Assembly: GCF_001428335.1 (NCBI RefSeq)
Contig: NZ_LMSG01000012.1
Span: forward strand, 64,659-128,658
Length of the DNA: 64,000 bases
Direction: 5' to 3'
Source: Arthrobacter sp. Soil762
GTDB lineage: Bacteria > Actinomycetota > Actinomycetes > Actinomycetales > Micrococcaceae
Shown here: positions 1-8,834 of the stretch, one piece after another
Layout: every line of letters begins with the position of its first letter
Numbering within the stretch: the stretch's first letter is position 1
The notes under the pieces: model-generated
Database searches by the model: none
What the model saw: only the letters and a program-made list of their open reading frames with translations
Told to the model about the DNA's origin: nothing
Program-made: the position numbers and the translations under genes

Positions 1-710
1 ATGCCCGGCCTGTCCTCGGTACCTACCGGAATCACGGTGGAGGCCCAGTACTGGTCCTTGCCTGAATCCTGTACGGCCGTACGGAGCCCAGGCGGGATGA
101 CGCTGACGGTCAGCTGGTCCGAGGCCCGCGACTCCACCCAGCGGTTCCGGGGCTTGGTCTGTTCGGGCTTGGCTTCGAAAACGTAGCGGCGCTGGATGAC
201 GGAGCCGCGGCCCTCCACCGCGTTCAAAGTGTCGTAGACCAGGGTGATGACGCTGGACTGGTCGGTGACCTGGGCGCCGTCGAACGTCTCCTGGACCTGC
301 TTGACGTAATAACGGGTCTCGGATTCGGCCTGGGTGAGGCGCTCCTGGAACAGGTTGTTGGCGATCTGGTTGGACAGGTAGGCGCCCACGGCGCCAAAGG
401 ATGTCACGGCCAACAGCAGCGTGGTGAGGACTGTCCGGAACTGTAGGGACCGGCGCCAGCGCCGACGCATGGCCCGCCCGGCAAAACGGACCGCAGGGAA
501 GAAACGGGTCACGCCGAGACGGACAAGGCGGCCCACCCGGAGCCCCACGATTACTCCACGGCGCCGCCAGATCCGTGCCCGGAATGGCAGCGTTGCCAGC
601 TCCGACGGCAGCGCATCCGTGTGCTCCGGGCCCTTGGCTGCGGGAAGGTCCGGGGCGCGGTGCGCTTCTGGTCCTGAGGGCTCAGGAACCTGCTTTGTAG
701 CCGACACCAC
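1..710 (-). CDS. mtrB: MtrB sensor histidine kinase, N-terminal part (cut by window edge)
   Basis: Reading the minus strand from about 710 downward gives an open frame that runs off the window start. It encodes a basic N-terminal segment, one hydrophobic membrane helix (FRTVLTTLLLAVTSFGAVG) and the start of an extracytoplasmic sensor region (YLSNQIANNLFQERLTQAE). This matches the N-terminus of the actinobacterial membrane kinase MtrB, which phosphorylates MtrA and links cell-wall and division control to osmotic state. The kinase domains and the usual downstream lpqB lie outside the window. The frame opens right after a TGA with two adjacent GTG codons (710 and 707), so translation would overlap the end of mtrA by about 26-29 bases. 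No clear ribosome site precedes them, so a start further inside is possible. Identity rests on the topology and on adjacency to mtrA. Confidence 0.85.
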   Translation of the reverse strand, partial: MVSATKQVPEPSGPEAHRAPDLPAAKGPEHTDALPSELATLPFRARIWRRRGVIVGLRVGRLVRLGVTRFFPAVRFAGRAMRRRWRRSLQFRTVLTTLLLAVTSFGAVGAYLSNQIANNLFQERLTQAESETRYYVKQVQETFDGAQVTDQSSVITLVYDTLNAVEGRGSVIQRRYVFEAKPEQTKPRNRWVESRASDQLTVSVIPPGLRTAVQDSGKDQYWASTVIPVGTEDRPG

Positions 711-1356
711 GAACCGTCAATACAACTTCGGGAGCTTCCGGATCCCGTTCAATTTTTGACCGGAGGCGCTGGACGTGGACGTTGACCAGCCGGGTGTCCG
801 CCGCGTGGCGGTAGCCCCAGACCTGCTCCAGCAGCAGCTCACGGGTGAACACCTGCCAGGGCTTCCGCGCCAGGGCTACGAGGAGGTCAAACTCCAGGGG
901 CGTGAGGGAAATCCGCTCATCGGCACGCTTCACGGTGTGGCCGGCCACGTCGATGGTGATGTCAGCGATCCGCAGCGTTTCAGGCGCCTTCTGGTCGCCG
1001 GGCCGCAGGCGGGCACGCACGCGTGCCACGAGTTCGGCGGGTTTGAACGGCTTGGGCACGTAGTCGTCTGCGCCGGACTCAAGGCCGCGGACGACGTCGG
1101 ACGTATCCGACTTGGCCGTGAGCATGACGATGGGCACGTCCGATTCGGAGCGGATCTGCCGGCAGACCTCGATGCCGTCCACGCCGGGCAGCATCAGGTC
1201 AAGCAGCACAAGGTCAGGCTTCGATGAACGGAAAATATCCAGCGCCTGGCTGCCATCGGCGCAAAAAACCGGCTCAAAGCCGTCATTGCGCAGAACAATC
1301 CCAATCATTTCGGCCAGCGCTTCGTCATCGTCAACTACCAGAATGCGTGCCTTCAT
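682..1356 (-). CDS. mtrA: MtrA, OmpR/PhoB-family response regulator
   Basis: 224-residue two-domain regulator. The receiver domain (about 1-115) has the acidic pocket D9-D10-D11, phospho-acceptor D53 in LLDLMLPG, and the conserved Thr/Lys region (MLTAKSD, KPFKP). The winged-helix DNA-binding domain (about 130-224) carries the OmpR-type LTPLEFDLLVALA and RLVNVHVQRLRSKIE segments. MtrA is the essential actinobacterial partner of MtrB and controls cell-wall, division and chromosome-replication genes. I chose ATG 1356 because the receiver fold begins immediately (MKARILVVDDD) and AAGGGA lies 10 bases upstream; the frame is open further upstream but that part has no family resemblance. The 3' end overlaps the start of mtrB, so the two are probably translationally coupled. 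Confidence 0.96.
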   Translation of the reverse strand: MKARILVVDDDEALAEMIGIVLRNDGFEPVFCADGSQALDIFRSSKPDLVLLDLMLPGVDGIEVCRQIRSESDVPIVMLTAKSDTSDVVRGLESGADDYVPKPFKPAELVARVRARLRPGDQKAPETLRIADITIDVAGHTVKRADERISLTPLEFDLLVALARKPWQVFTRELLLEQVWGYRHAADTRLVNVHVQRLRSKIERDPEAPEVVLTVRGVGYKAGS

Positions 1357-1511
1357 AGTTATATATTCCCTTATTGAAAAGGGTTTGTCCTGTTGAACGG
1401 CCCTACGGCATGGCGCCACGCTATGACGCCCGACGCCGGAACTATAGGCTGGCAACACGCGGACAGTCCCGCACGGGGGAAGGAACAGGGTTGCCACACC
1501 AGGATCCGAAC

Positions 1512-2816
1512 ATGCAGCAGCCGCATCCTGCCGGCGAGGCTGGGAAGGGCCAGCCGCCAGGGAACCAGCCTCCATGGGGGCCGCAGCCCGGCCCGGAACA
1601 GCAGGCCTGGGGCGGCCAGCCTGTGTGGGGTGGCCCGCCGACTTGGGGCAATCCTCCGGGTGGCCCGCCAGCTTGGGGCACTCCGCCGCACAATCACTAC
1701 GGCGGTCCGCCGCCGTACCAGCAGCCGCGTTATGTTGCCCCGCCCAAACCCGGCATCGTTCCCCTGCGACCGCTGATGTTCGGCGAGATCCTGGACGGTT
1801 CCTTCCAGGCGATCAGGCGCAATGCCAAGGCCATGCTGGGCGCCGCGCTGCTGGCGCAGACCCTCGCCGCAGTGCTGACGGCAGTCCTCACGGCATTTTC
1901 CGCCACGTCCGCGGCGTCGCTGGAGAGCTGGGCTGAAGGCCTGACGGAGCAGGACCTGGTGCCGATGGTGCTCACTTTCGCGTCCGGCATCCTACTCGTC
2001 TCGGTGCTGACCGTTTTTCTGTCGGCGGTGCTTCAGGGCGCCATGGTGGTTCCGGTGGCCAGATCCGTACTTAACCGCCCCACGGGCTTCAGGCAGATGT
2101 GGGCTCTGGCGCGGTCCCGCGCGTGGGCCCTGATCCGCCTCGCGGCCCTGCTGGTGGGCGGCGGGCTCCTCATAGCGCTGCTGTTTGTGGCGCTGGCAGT
2201 GCTGCTGGTCAGCACGGTGGGTGGAGTGGGCGCCCTGATCCTGATCCCGCTGGGGCTCGTGTGCTTTGTGCTGTACGTGTGGGTCTACATCAAGCTGATG
2301 GTGGCTCCGGCCGCCGTTGTGGTGGAGGAGCTCGGGGCGGTGGCCGGCATACGCCGATCCTGGGAACTCACACGAAACAGCTGGTGGCGCCTCCTGGGCA
2401 TCACGCTGGTGGTGGGCATCATGGTGGGGATTATCGCCCAGATCGTCACCATTCCGGTCTCTCTTCTCTCCGGCTTTTACACCGGCGTGGTCTCACCGCA
2501 CGGCGGTGCCGAGCAGGCCATGACGGCGGCCGTGGTGGCGGGCGTCGCCACCGCCATCGTTGGTGCGGTGGTGGGGGCGGTGGGATTCGCCTTCCAGACC
2601 TCCGTGATGGCGCTGCTCTACCTTGACCTCAGGATGCGCCGGGATGGACTGGATATCGCCCTGCTCCGGTTGCTGGAATCGGGCGCGGATCCCGACGGAG
2701 TTCCGGGCCGCGGAGTCCCGGTCTACAGGGCAGAACCCGGCCAAAATCCGTGGCCGCACTACGGGGCACCGCCAAACGGGGCGCCGCCCGGCGGGGCATG
2801 GCCGAATGGCCGCTGA
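1512..2816 (+). CDS. Proline-rich N-terminus, multi-pass membrane protein (GPDPase membrane-domain-like)
   Basis: 434 residues. Residues 1-85 are a Pro/Gly/Trp/Gln-rich low-complexity tail (repeated GGPP, PPTWG, PPAWG), followed by PLRPLMFGEILDGSF and several long hydrophobic segments, ending in a second Pro/Gly-rich tail. The layout resembles the actinobacterial membrane proteins annotated with the glycerophosphoryl-diester-phosphodiesterase membrane domain; no catalytic GDPD domain is present, so no enzymatic role should be assumed. The start at 1512 has an AGGA about 7 bases upstream; the frame is open to 1374, with another ATG at 1410. It is the first gene of a plus-strand operon: its stop overlaps the next ATG. 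Probably a membrane scaffold of the MoxR/DUF58 module (inference). Confidence 0.75.
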   Translation: MQQPHPAGEAGKGQPPGNQPPWGPQPGPEQQAWGGQPVWGGPPTWGNPPGGPPAWGTPPHNHYGGPPPYQQPRYVAPPKPGIVPLRPLMFGEILDGSFQAIRRNAKAMLGAALLAQTLAAVLTAVLTAFSATSAASLESWAEGLTEQDLVPMVLTFASGILLVSVLTVFLSAVLQGAMVVPVARSVLNRPTGFRQMWALARSRAWALIRLAALLVGGGLLIALLFVALAVLLVSTVGGVGALILIPLGLVCFVLYVWVYIKLMVAPAAVVVEELGAVAGIRRSWELTRNSWWRLLGITLVVGIMVGIIAQIVTIPVSLLSGFYTGVVSPHGGAEQAMTAAVVAGVATAIVGAVVGAVGFAFQTSVMALLYLDLRMRRDGLDIALLRLLESGADPDGVPGRGVPVYRAEPGQNPWPHYGAPPNGAPPGGAWPNGR

Positions 2817-3462
2817 ACCACCGGTCCTGCCCGGCCGCGACGAGGCCCGCCGCTGGGCCGAAGAAGAACTTACCAAGCCGGAATACCGTGACGCGGCCCC
2901 CGGCTGGCTGGACAGCGTCTGGGCGGACATCCTGGACTGGCTGCGGTCCCTGGACGGCGGCTCCGGCCCGGACAGCACCGTGGCGGCGCCGTGGATCGGC
3001 GTGGCCATCGCCGTGCTGATCGGCGCCGCGGTCATCCTGGCCCGCCCGCGCCTCAACGCGAAAGCCAAGCGTGCCGGAGAAGTGTTCGACACCGACGCAA
3101 CAGTCAGTGCCACGGCCTACCGCCAGCGCGCGGAAGCTGCAGCCGCAGCCGGCAACTGGAGTGCCGCCGTCGTGGACTGTTTCCGTGCGCTGGTGCGCAC
3201 TGCCGAGGACAGAACGCTTTTCGACGCGCGGCCCGGCCGGACCGCCGACGAGGTGGCGCACGAACTGGCCACACCGTTTCCGTCAGAGGCCGGCCGCCTG
3301 ACGGAAACTGCCCGTACTTTCGACGGGATCCGCTACGGAAAGGAGTCCGCAGGCCAGGCTGACTACGCCGCCGTGCGCGAACTGGACATTGCCCTGCAGT
3401 CCCTCATGCCGGCGAGCGCCGCCCTGCCCGCTGAACGTGACGAACCGGCGCTTCCGCGATGA
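2806..3462 (+). CDS. DUF4129 membrane protein
   Basis: 218 residues with one central membrane helix (AAPWIGVAIAVLIGAAVILA) and a C-terminal DUF4129 region (AYRQRAEAAAAAGNWSAAV through GIRYGKESAGQADYAAV). DUF4129 commonly sits at the C-terminus of bacterial transglutaminase-like membrane proteins or, as here, alone beside MoxR and DUF58 genes. ATG 2806 overlaps the end of the upstream gene by 11 bases, and its own TGA overlaps the next ATG (ATGA at 3459-3462), so expression is tightly coupled. Molecular function is unknown; context points to an envelope-associated complex. Confidence 0.85.
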   Translation: MAAEPPVLPGRDEARRWAEEELTKPEYRDAAPGWLDSVWADILDWLRSLDGGSGPDSTVAAPWIGVAIAVLIGAAVILARPRLNAKAKRAGEVFDTDATVSATAYRQRAEAAAAAGNWSAAVVDCFRALVRTAEDRTLFDARPGRTADEVAHELATPFPSEAGRLTETARTFDGIRYGKESAGQADYAAVRELDIALQSLMPASAALPAERDEPALPR

Positions 3463-4730
3463 CGCAGGGTCCCACGATGCAGAACCCTTCGCCGGATCTT
3501 CTGACGCCCAAACTTCCGACGTCGGGTGCACCGGAGGCGCAGCCGGGTTCCGCCCCGGCACTCCGATCCGGTTCCGAGTCCGGCGCCGGTGCCGTGTCCG
3601 GTGCCCGTGCCTGGCTCCGGCGGCACCGCGGCGGGGCAGCGATCGGCGCGGCGGCCGCCGTCGGACTGGCGGTGGTTATTTCCACTCAACTCGCGCCCAA
3701 GGGCGATTCCCTGCCCTTATCCGTGCATAACGCCGGGCCGGGCGGCGCCAGGGCGGTCAGCGAGATACTGGGCCGCCACGGTGTCAAGGTCCAGGATGTT
3801 GAATCCTTTGACTCGGCCACGGCAGCACTCGCGGACCGGCCGGGTGCCACCCTCCTCCTGTACGACCGGAGCGGATTCCTGGACCAATCCCGGCTGGACG
3901 AGCTGGCCGCAAGTGCGGGACGCGTAGTGCTGGTGACGCCGCGGCTCAGCACGCTGAAGGCCCTCGATACCGGCATCAGCCAGGCCGGTGTGGTGCCTGA
4001 GTCAACGGCGCTCCTGGAACCGGGCTGCGATCTCACCGATCCCGCGGCGGCAGGTGCTGTCTCCGGAACCGGCGGATTCCTGTACGACGGCGGCACGGTG
4101 TGCTTCAGCCCGCCGGGAAGCACCGCCGGGCTGCTTGCCCGCACGGATGACGGCGGCCTGACCGTCCTGGGCAGCACCGCCCTCCTCAACAACGGCGGGC
4201 TGGCCGGCCACGGCCATGCCGCGTTGGCCCTGCGGACGCTGGGCAGCTCAAAGGACCTTGTCTGGTACCTGCCCGGACTGGGCGACGCGGCCGCTGCGGA
4301 GTCAACGCAGACACTGGATGACCTCGCCCCTGACTGGGTGGCATTCCTGGGGCCCTGGCTGGTCTTTGTGGCCGTGCTGGCCATGGTGTGGCGGGGTCGG
4401 CTCCTCGGCCCGCTCGTGTTTGAACCACTCCCCGTGGTGGTCAAGGCCGTGGAGACCGCCGAAGGCCGCGCGCGCCTTTATCAGGATTCCCACGCACTGG
4501 ACCGGGCACGGGACAACCTTCGGGCCGGCACCCTGGTTCGTCTGGCGCAAGCCCTTCGAGTGGGATCCCAGGCCACCGCCGACGACGTCGTGCTGGCAGT
4601 AGCCCGGCACCTGGGCCGGCCGGCCGCCGATATCAGCGGCCTGATCCAGGAACGCCCCATGACCGCAACCAGGCTGGTGCAATGGTCACAGGAACTGGAC
4701 AAACTAGAGAACGAGGTCAGGACCCGATGA
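3459..4730 (+). CDS. DUF4350 domain membrane protein
   Basis: 423 residues. A flexible Pro/Ser/Gly-rich N-terminus is followed by a membrane helix (IGAAAAVGLAVVISTQL), an extracytoplasmic DUF4350-type domain (GGARAVSEILGRHGVKVQD, LLLYDRSGFLDQ, WYLPG), a second helix near residues 293-314 and a cytoplasmic tail rich in charged helices. DUF4350 domains resemble degenerate glutamine-amidotransferase-like folds and are found with MoxR operons; no activity is demonstrated. Start and stop overlap both neighbours by 4 bases (ATGA at each junction), consistent with one polycistronic unit. Confidence 0.85.
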   Translation: MTQGPTMQNPSPDLLTPKLPTSGAPEAQPGSAPALRSGSESGAGAVSGARAWLRRHRGGAAIGAAAAVGLAVVISTQLAPKGDSLPLSVHNAGPGGARAVSEILGRHGVKVQDVESFDSATAALADRPGATLLLYDRSGFLDQSRLDELAASAGRVVLVTPRLSTLKALDTGISQAGVVPESTALLEPGCDLTDPAAAGAVSGTGGFLYDGGTVCFSPPGSTAGLLARTDDGGLTVLGSTALLNNGGLAGHGHAALALRTLGSSKDLVWYLPGLGDAAAAESTQTLDDLAPDWVAFLGPWLVFVAVLAMVWRGRLLGPLVFEPLPVVVKAVETAEGRARLYQDSHALDRARDNLRAGTLVRLAQALRVGSQATADDVVLAVARHLGRPAADISGLIQERPMTATRLVQWSQELDKLENEVRTR

Positions 4731-5728
4731 ACGAACCGTACGGCGCCCCGCAGATCATGGATTCTTCCCCGCAGACGCTGGATCCGGCCCGGCAGGCACT
4801 CCTCGACGTCCGCCACGAGGTTGCCAAGGCCGTGGTGGGCCAGGATGCCACCGTAACGGGACTCCTTATCGCGCTGCTTTCCCAAGGGCATGTTCTCCTC
4901 GAAGGCGTGCCCGGGGTGGCCAAGACACTCCTGGTCCGTGCCCTGTCCGCCGCGCTGAGCCTGGACACCAAACGCGTACAGTTCACCCCTGACCTGATGC
5001 CCGGCGACATCACCGGTTCCCTGGTCTATGACTCGCACACCTCGGAATTCAGTTTCCGCGAGGGGCCGGTCTTCACCAACATCCTGCTGGCCGACGAAAT
5101 CAACCGGACGCCCCCGAAGACGCAGGCCTCCCTTTTGGAGGCCATGGAAGAGCGGCAGGTCTCGGTGGATGGGGTGTCCAGGCCGCTGCCGGCGAACTTC
5201 CTGGTGGCGGCAACCCAGAACCCCGTGGAATATGAGGGAACCTATCCCCTGCCCGAAGCCCAGCTGGACCGGTTCCTGCTCAAGCTCACCATGCCGCTGC
5301 CCAGCCGGACTGACGAAGTGGAAGTGATCCGGCGGCACGCGGCCGGCTTCAATCCCCGGGATCTTGCTGCCGCCGGTGTCCGGGCGGTGGCCGGCGCCGA
5401 GGACCTCGAACGGGCGCGGCGGGCTGTGGCCACCGTTGCCGTCGAACGGGAAATCATCGGCTACATCGTGGACCTCGTGCGCGCCACCCGGCAGGCGCCG
5501 TCGTTCCAGCTGGGCGTCTCGCCCCGCGGCGCGACTGCACTGCTTAATACCGCCCGCGCCTGGGCCTGGCTGTCGGGCCGCAGCTTCGTCACCCCTGACG
5601 ACGTCAAGGCACTGGCGCTGCCGTGCCTGCGCCACCGGGTGGCCCTGCAGCCTGATGCCCAGATGGACGGGGTCCGCGTGGACGACGTCCTGGGCAGCAT
5701 CCTGGCGTCCGTCCCCGTCCCCCGCTGA
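4727..5728 (+). CDS. MoxR-family AAA+ ATPase
   Basis: 333 residues. It has Walker A GVPGVAKT (60-67), Walker B LLADEIN with D123/E124, a sensor-1 asparagine in ATQNP (about 162-166), the MoxR-typical EGTYPLPEAQLDRF segment, and a C-terminal lid helix bundle. MoxR ATPases act as chaperones that mature or activate partner proteins, commonly von Willebrand-like DUF58 proteins encoded next door, as here. ATG 4727 overlaps the upstream TGA (ATGA); the frame is open upstream to 4682 but that stretch is the DUF4350 tail in another frame. GAGG lies about 12 bases ahead. The conserved neighbourhood supports a role in assembling an envelope complex. Confidence 0.95.
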   Translation: MNEPYGAPQIMDSSPQTLDPARQALLDVRHEVAKAVVGQDATVTGLLIALLSQGHVLLEGVPGVAKTLLVRALSAALSLDTKRVQFTPDLMPGDITGSLVYDSHTSEFSFREGPVFTNILLADEINRTPPKTQASLLEAMEERQVSVDGVSRPLPANFLVAATQNPVEYEGTYPLPEAQLDRFLLKLTMPLPSRTDEVEVIRRHAAGFNPRDLAAAGVRAVAGAEDLERARRAVATVAVEREIIGYIVDLVRATRQAPSFQLGVSPRGATALLNTARAWAWLSGRSFVTPDDVKALALPCLRHRVALQPDAQMDGVRVDDVLGSILASVPVPR

Positions 5729-5739
5729 TCCGCCTGCAC

Positions 5740-7032
5740 ATGGCACTCTCCGGACGGTTTGTCCTGCTGGCACTGCTGGGCCTGGTGCCGGTGTTGCTGT
5801 TCCCTGGCGTGGGAACGGTCCTGTGTGTGGTCGTGGCACTCGCTGCCCTCTTGGGCCTGGACCTCGGCCTGGCCGTTTCCCCGCGGGCCATCATCGTCAC
5901 GCGCGCCGAACCCGGCAACGTAACGCTGCACGGCACGGCCGCTTCAGTCCTCACACTTCGCAACAGTGGCCGGCGGCGCCTGCGCGCCACTGTCCGGGAC
6001 GCGTGGCAGCCATCTGCCGGGGCCGTGAATCCGGTCCAGGACCTGGACATCCCGGCCCTGGAAAACCGCCGGATGACCGTCCGGTTACAACCGGTCCGCC
6101 GTGGCGACGTGGGCGCCCGGCACGTCACTGTCCGCTCCCATGGACCCCTTCGGCTCGCGGCACGCCAGCGCACGTTTGACTGTGCCGGCCTCCTGCGGGT
6201 CCTGCCGCCGTTCCATTCCCGCAGGCACCTCCCCTCGAAGCTCAGGAAACTCCGCGAACTCGACGGCAAGGCCGCCGTGCAGATCCGGGGTGCCGGCACC
6301 GAATTCGACTCGCTGCGTGACTACGTCCGCGGGGACGACGTCCGGTCCATCGACTGGCGCGCAACCGCCCGCCGGTCCGCCGTCGTCGTCCGCACCTGGC
6401 GCCCGGAGCGCGACCGGCGCGTGGTGATCATGCTGGATACATCCCGCACGTCAGCCGCGAGGATCGAGGACGAACCAAGGCTGGATACCGGCATCGAAGC
6501 GGCGCTCCTGCTGGCGGTCCTGGCCGAGCGTGGCGGTGACCGGGTGGATTTCCTGGCCTACGACCGCCGTCCGCGGGCCAGGGCCGGTTCCGCCACCACC
6601 GGCAACCTCCTGGGGCAGCTGGTGCAGGCGATGGCGCCCCTGGAGGCTGAACTGATCGAGCTTGACTGGTCCAGCCTTCCGGGCCAGATCCGGGCGGTCT
6701 CCGCCCACCGGTCCCTGGTGGTGCTGCTGACGGCCTTGGACAGCGGGGCCCCGGAGGAAGGGCTCATTCCCGTGGCCGCGCAGCTCGCGCAGCAGCACGT
6801 TGTGGTGGTGGCGGCTGTCCGTGATCCCATGCTGGGGCAGATGCTGCGGGAGCGTGAGAACGCCGCCGGCGTGTTCCGGGCGGCAGCGGCCGAACGCGTG
6901 CTGCTGGAACGGGCGGCGGTCAGCGCCGAGCTCCGGCATCACGGGGTGGAAGTGGTGGATGCAGAGCCACACCAGCTGCCGCCGCAGCTTGCCGACATGT
7001 ACATCCGGCTCAAGGCGGCCGGTAGATTGTGA
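5740..7032 (+). CDS. DUF58 domain protein (MoxR partner)
   Basis: 430 residues. Two hydrophobic segments near the N-terminus (about 5-45) anchor it, followed by a beta-rich segment and then the DUF58 core: GTEFDSLRDYVRGDD and RSIDWRATARR, leading into a VWA-like stretch with a metal-site-like DTSRT motif (VVIMLDTSRTS). DUF58 proteins are the usual clients of MoxR ATPases. The gene starts 11 bases after the moxR-like stop, and its TGA overlaps a GTG of the downstream gene. Substrate is unknown. Confidence 0.92.
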   Translation: MALSGRFVLLALLGLVPVLLFPGVGTVLCVVVALAALLGLDLGLAVSPRAIIVTRAEPGNVTLHGTAASVLTLRNSGRRRLRATVRDAWQPSAGAVNPVQDLDIPALENRRMTVRLQPVRRGDVGARHVTVRSHGPLRLAARQRTFDCAGLLRVLPPFHSRRHLPSKLRKLRELDGKAAVQIRGAGTEFDSLRDYVRGDDVRSIDWRATARRSAVVVRTWRPERDRRVVIMLDTSRTSAARIEDEPRLDTGIEAALLLAVLAERGGDRVDFLAYDRRPRARAGSATTGNLLGQLVQAMAPLEAELIELDWSSLPGQIRAVSAHRSLVVLLTALDSGAPEEGLIPVAAQLAQQHVVVVAAVRDPMLGQMLRERENAAGVFRAAAAERVLLERAAVSAELRHHGVEVVDAEPHQLPPQLADMYIRLKAAGRL

Positions 7033-7073
7033 GTCACAGCAGCGCCGCTGACGGTACCGTCCAGGAGGTCACC

Positions 7074-7787
7074 ATGAACGTCCCTATTTACCGGCAGGCC
7101 CTGGGCGAGGATTTCCACCGGCTGCAGCCTGAGCTGCAGGAGTACTTTTCCCTGGCCCCCGGCTCGGGGCACTACGGCGTCGGGGAGGGCGTGTTCGACG
7201 TTGTGGGCTGCCGGCAGGCGTGGCTGCGGCCGCTGCTCAAGCTGACCTCCGGGGAGGACGCGTTTTTCCCGGATTACGGGGAAGGCATCCCCTTCCGGAT
7301 TGAAAACCATGCCCACCAGGATCCGTTCGGCCGCTCCAGCCTGACTGCCCGGCGGGAAATCCGTTTCCCCGGGCACGTGCGGATATTCCAGGACACCACC
7401 AGCCTCGTGGATTCCGACGGCGGCCCGCGGCTGGTGGACTACCTGGGCCGTTTCCGGCGCATGGTGACCGACCTCAAGCTCAGTGTGACGAACGAGGGTA
7501 GGCTGCGCGGCGTTTCCGAAGCGTCGCGGCTGTTCCTGGGCCCCCTCCGCCTGCCGCTGCCGGCCACCGTGGATGCCAGGGCTTACGCCGAGCAGTGGTG
7601 GGACGGCGCCGCAGGCGAGCACGGACAGCACCGGATCCAGGTCAAGGTCATCCAGCCGCAGATCGGGCTGGTCCTGGTCTATGCGGGCGGTTTTGACTAC
7701 CGCCTGCGTCCCTACATCGGCGGCAGTTCGGCGCAGAGTTTCCTGCCCCGCTACGCCCGGCCGGACCGTTGGGAGAACCGGACGTAG
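7074..7787 (+). CDS. DUF4166 domain protein
   Basis: 237 residues starting MNVPIYRQALGEDFHRLQPEL, the family's typical opening; it contains no membrane helix or cysteine cluster. DUF4166 is found in stand-alone bacterial proteins and fused to saccharopine-dehydrogenase-like proteins; function unknown. ATG 7074 is preceded by a near-perfect Shine-Dalgarno AGGAGGT with 5-base spacing (7063-7069). An upstream GTG at 7029 overlaps the DUF58 stop (GTGA) and would add 15 residues, but the ribosome site favours 7074. This is the last gene of the operon; it converges on the MetE-like gene 36 bases away. Confidence 0.85.
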   Translation: MNVPIYRQALGEDFHRLQPELQEYFSLAPGSGHYGVGEGVFDVVGCRQAWLRPLLKLTSGEDAFFPDYGEGIPFRIENHAHQDPFGRSSLTARREIRFPGHVRIFQDTTSLVDSDGGPRLVDYLGRFRRMVTDLKLSVTNEGRLRGVSEASRLFLGPLRLPLPATVDARAYAEQWWDGAAGEHGQHRIQVKVIQPQIGLVLVYAGGFDYRLRPYIGGSSAQSFLPRYARPDRWENRT

Positions 7788-7823
7788 AAGTCTTGCCCTT
7801 AGGTCCGCTCAGCGGTGGCCCGC

Positions 7824-8834
7824 TCAGCCGTGCGCGCGCTGGTTCAGTCCGTCGGCCACCTGGGTGAGCCGGCCCAGCACCGCTGTGGCGGTGGCCGGCG
7901 TGTGGCCGGCAAGTCCCGCCGAGGGGGTGACCCGGATACTGCCCAGGGACGACGCCGGGAGCCCCAGCTCGTGCCACGGCCGCCATACGGACTCCACGAC
8001 GTCGGCCACCCTGGGCAGTGTGCCGCGGCTGACGTCCAGGGCACCGGCCCAGATCCGCTTGCCTGCCTCCACTGCCGTGGCCAGCTGCTCCCACTGCCGT
8101 GTGGTCAGAGCCCTGAGCGGCACGGCCACGCCGTCGGCACCGGCGGCCATGATCCGGTCGATGGGGGCCTCAATTTCAGGCACGGAGATGACGATTTCGG
8201 CGGCGCCCGCCTCACGGAGCGCCTCGATCACCACCTGCCAGGACTCGGTGACCTCCTGGCCACCCACCGCCCGCAGCGTGCGGTAACCGCTCGACGTCGG
8301 AATAGTGCCGGCCAGTACGGCGGCGATATCAGGCTCATCGACCTGGACCACCAGCCGCGCGCCCGGAACCGCGCTGGAGATCCGGGACAGGTAGCCACCG
8401 ACCCCGGCGGCCAGCGAGTCGGCAATGTCCCGGCGTGCGCCGTAATCAATCAGTGCCCGTTCGCCGTTGTGCAGGTGCAGCCCGGTGGCAAGACCCAGCG
8501 GTCCCAGCAGCTGGACCTTGAGTTCGGGGGCCGGGGTGTCCTCGGCGCCGGCGACGTCTGCCAGGACGTTGATGTCGGTGGACAGGGCCGACGCGGCCCG
8601 GCGGAAATCCTTGCCCGGACGGTCCACCAGGCGCCAGCCGTACGGCTGGACATCCACGGCCATTTCAACCAGGAGTGCGGCCGTCCGCCCCAGGGCGTCG
8701 GAGCCGACGCCGCGGTCCGGAAGCTCTGCCAGGAACGGCAGGTGCGGGCTGCCGAGCTCGCCGCGGATAATGCGGGCAGCCTCCACGGGGTCCTCCCCCG
8801 GCCAGGGCCCAAGCCCGGTGGCTGTTACTTCCAC
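7824..8834 (-). CDS. MetE/UroD-fold protein without cysteines (methionine-synthase-like)
   Basis: 336 residues resembling the C-terminal TIM barrel of cobalamin-independent methionine synthase (VQVDEPDIAAVLAG, GPLGLATGL, then a GIRVTPSAGL-like end). It is less than half the length of a full MetE and lacks the N-terminal barrel. The translated protein contains no cysteine, so the two zinc-ligand cysteines and the HxC motif of real MetE are absent; a canonical homocysteine methyltransferase reaction is therefore doubtful. GTG 8834 overlaps the chorismate mutase stop by 10 bases, so the two genes are cotranscribed. Databases usually label such proteins methionine synthase or vitamin-B12-independent; I would treat the substrate as unknown. 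Confidence 0.75.
   Translation of the reverse strand: MEVTATGLGPWPGEDPVEAARIIRGELGSPHLPFLAELPDRGVGSDALGRTAALLVEMAVDVQPYGWRLVDRPGKDFRRAASALSTDINVLADVAGAEDTPAPELKVQLLGPLGLATGLHLHNGERALIDYGARRDIADSLAAGVGGYLSRISSAVPGARLVVQVDEPDIAAVLAGTIPTSSGYRTLRAVGGQEVTESWQVVIEALREAGAAEIVISVPEIEAPIDRIMAAGADGVAVPLRALTTRQWEQLATAVEAGKRIWAGALDVSRGTLPRVADVVESVWRPWHELGLPASSLGSIRVTPSAGLAGHTPATATAVLGRLTQVADGLNQRAHG

Noticed and set aside
4481..5839. 452-codon minus-strand open frame
   Set aside because: Antisense to the MoxR-type ATPase, whose Walker motifs are unambiguous.
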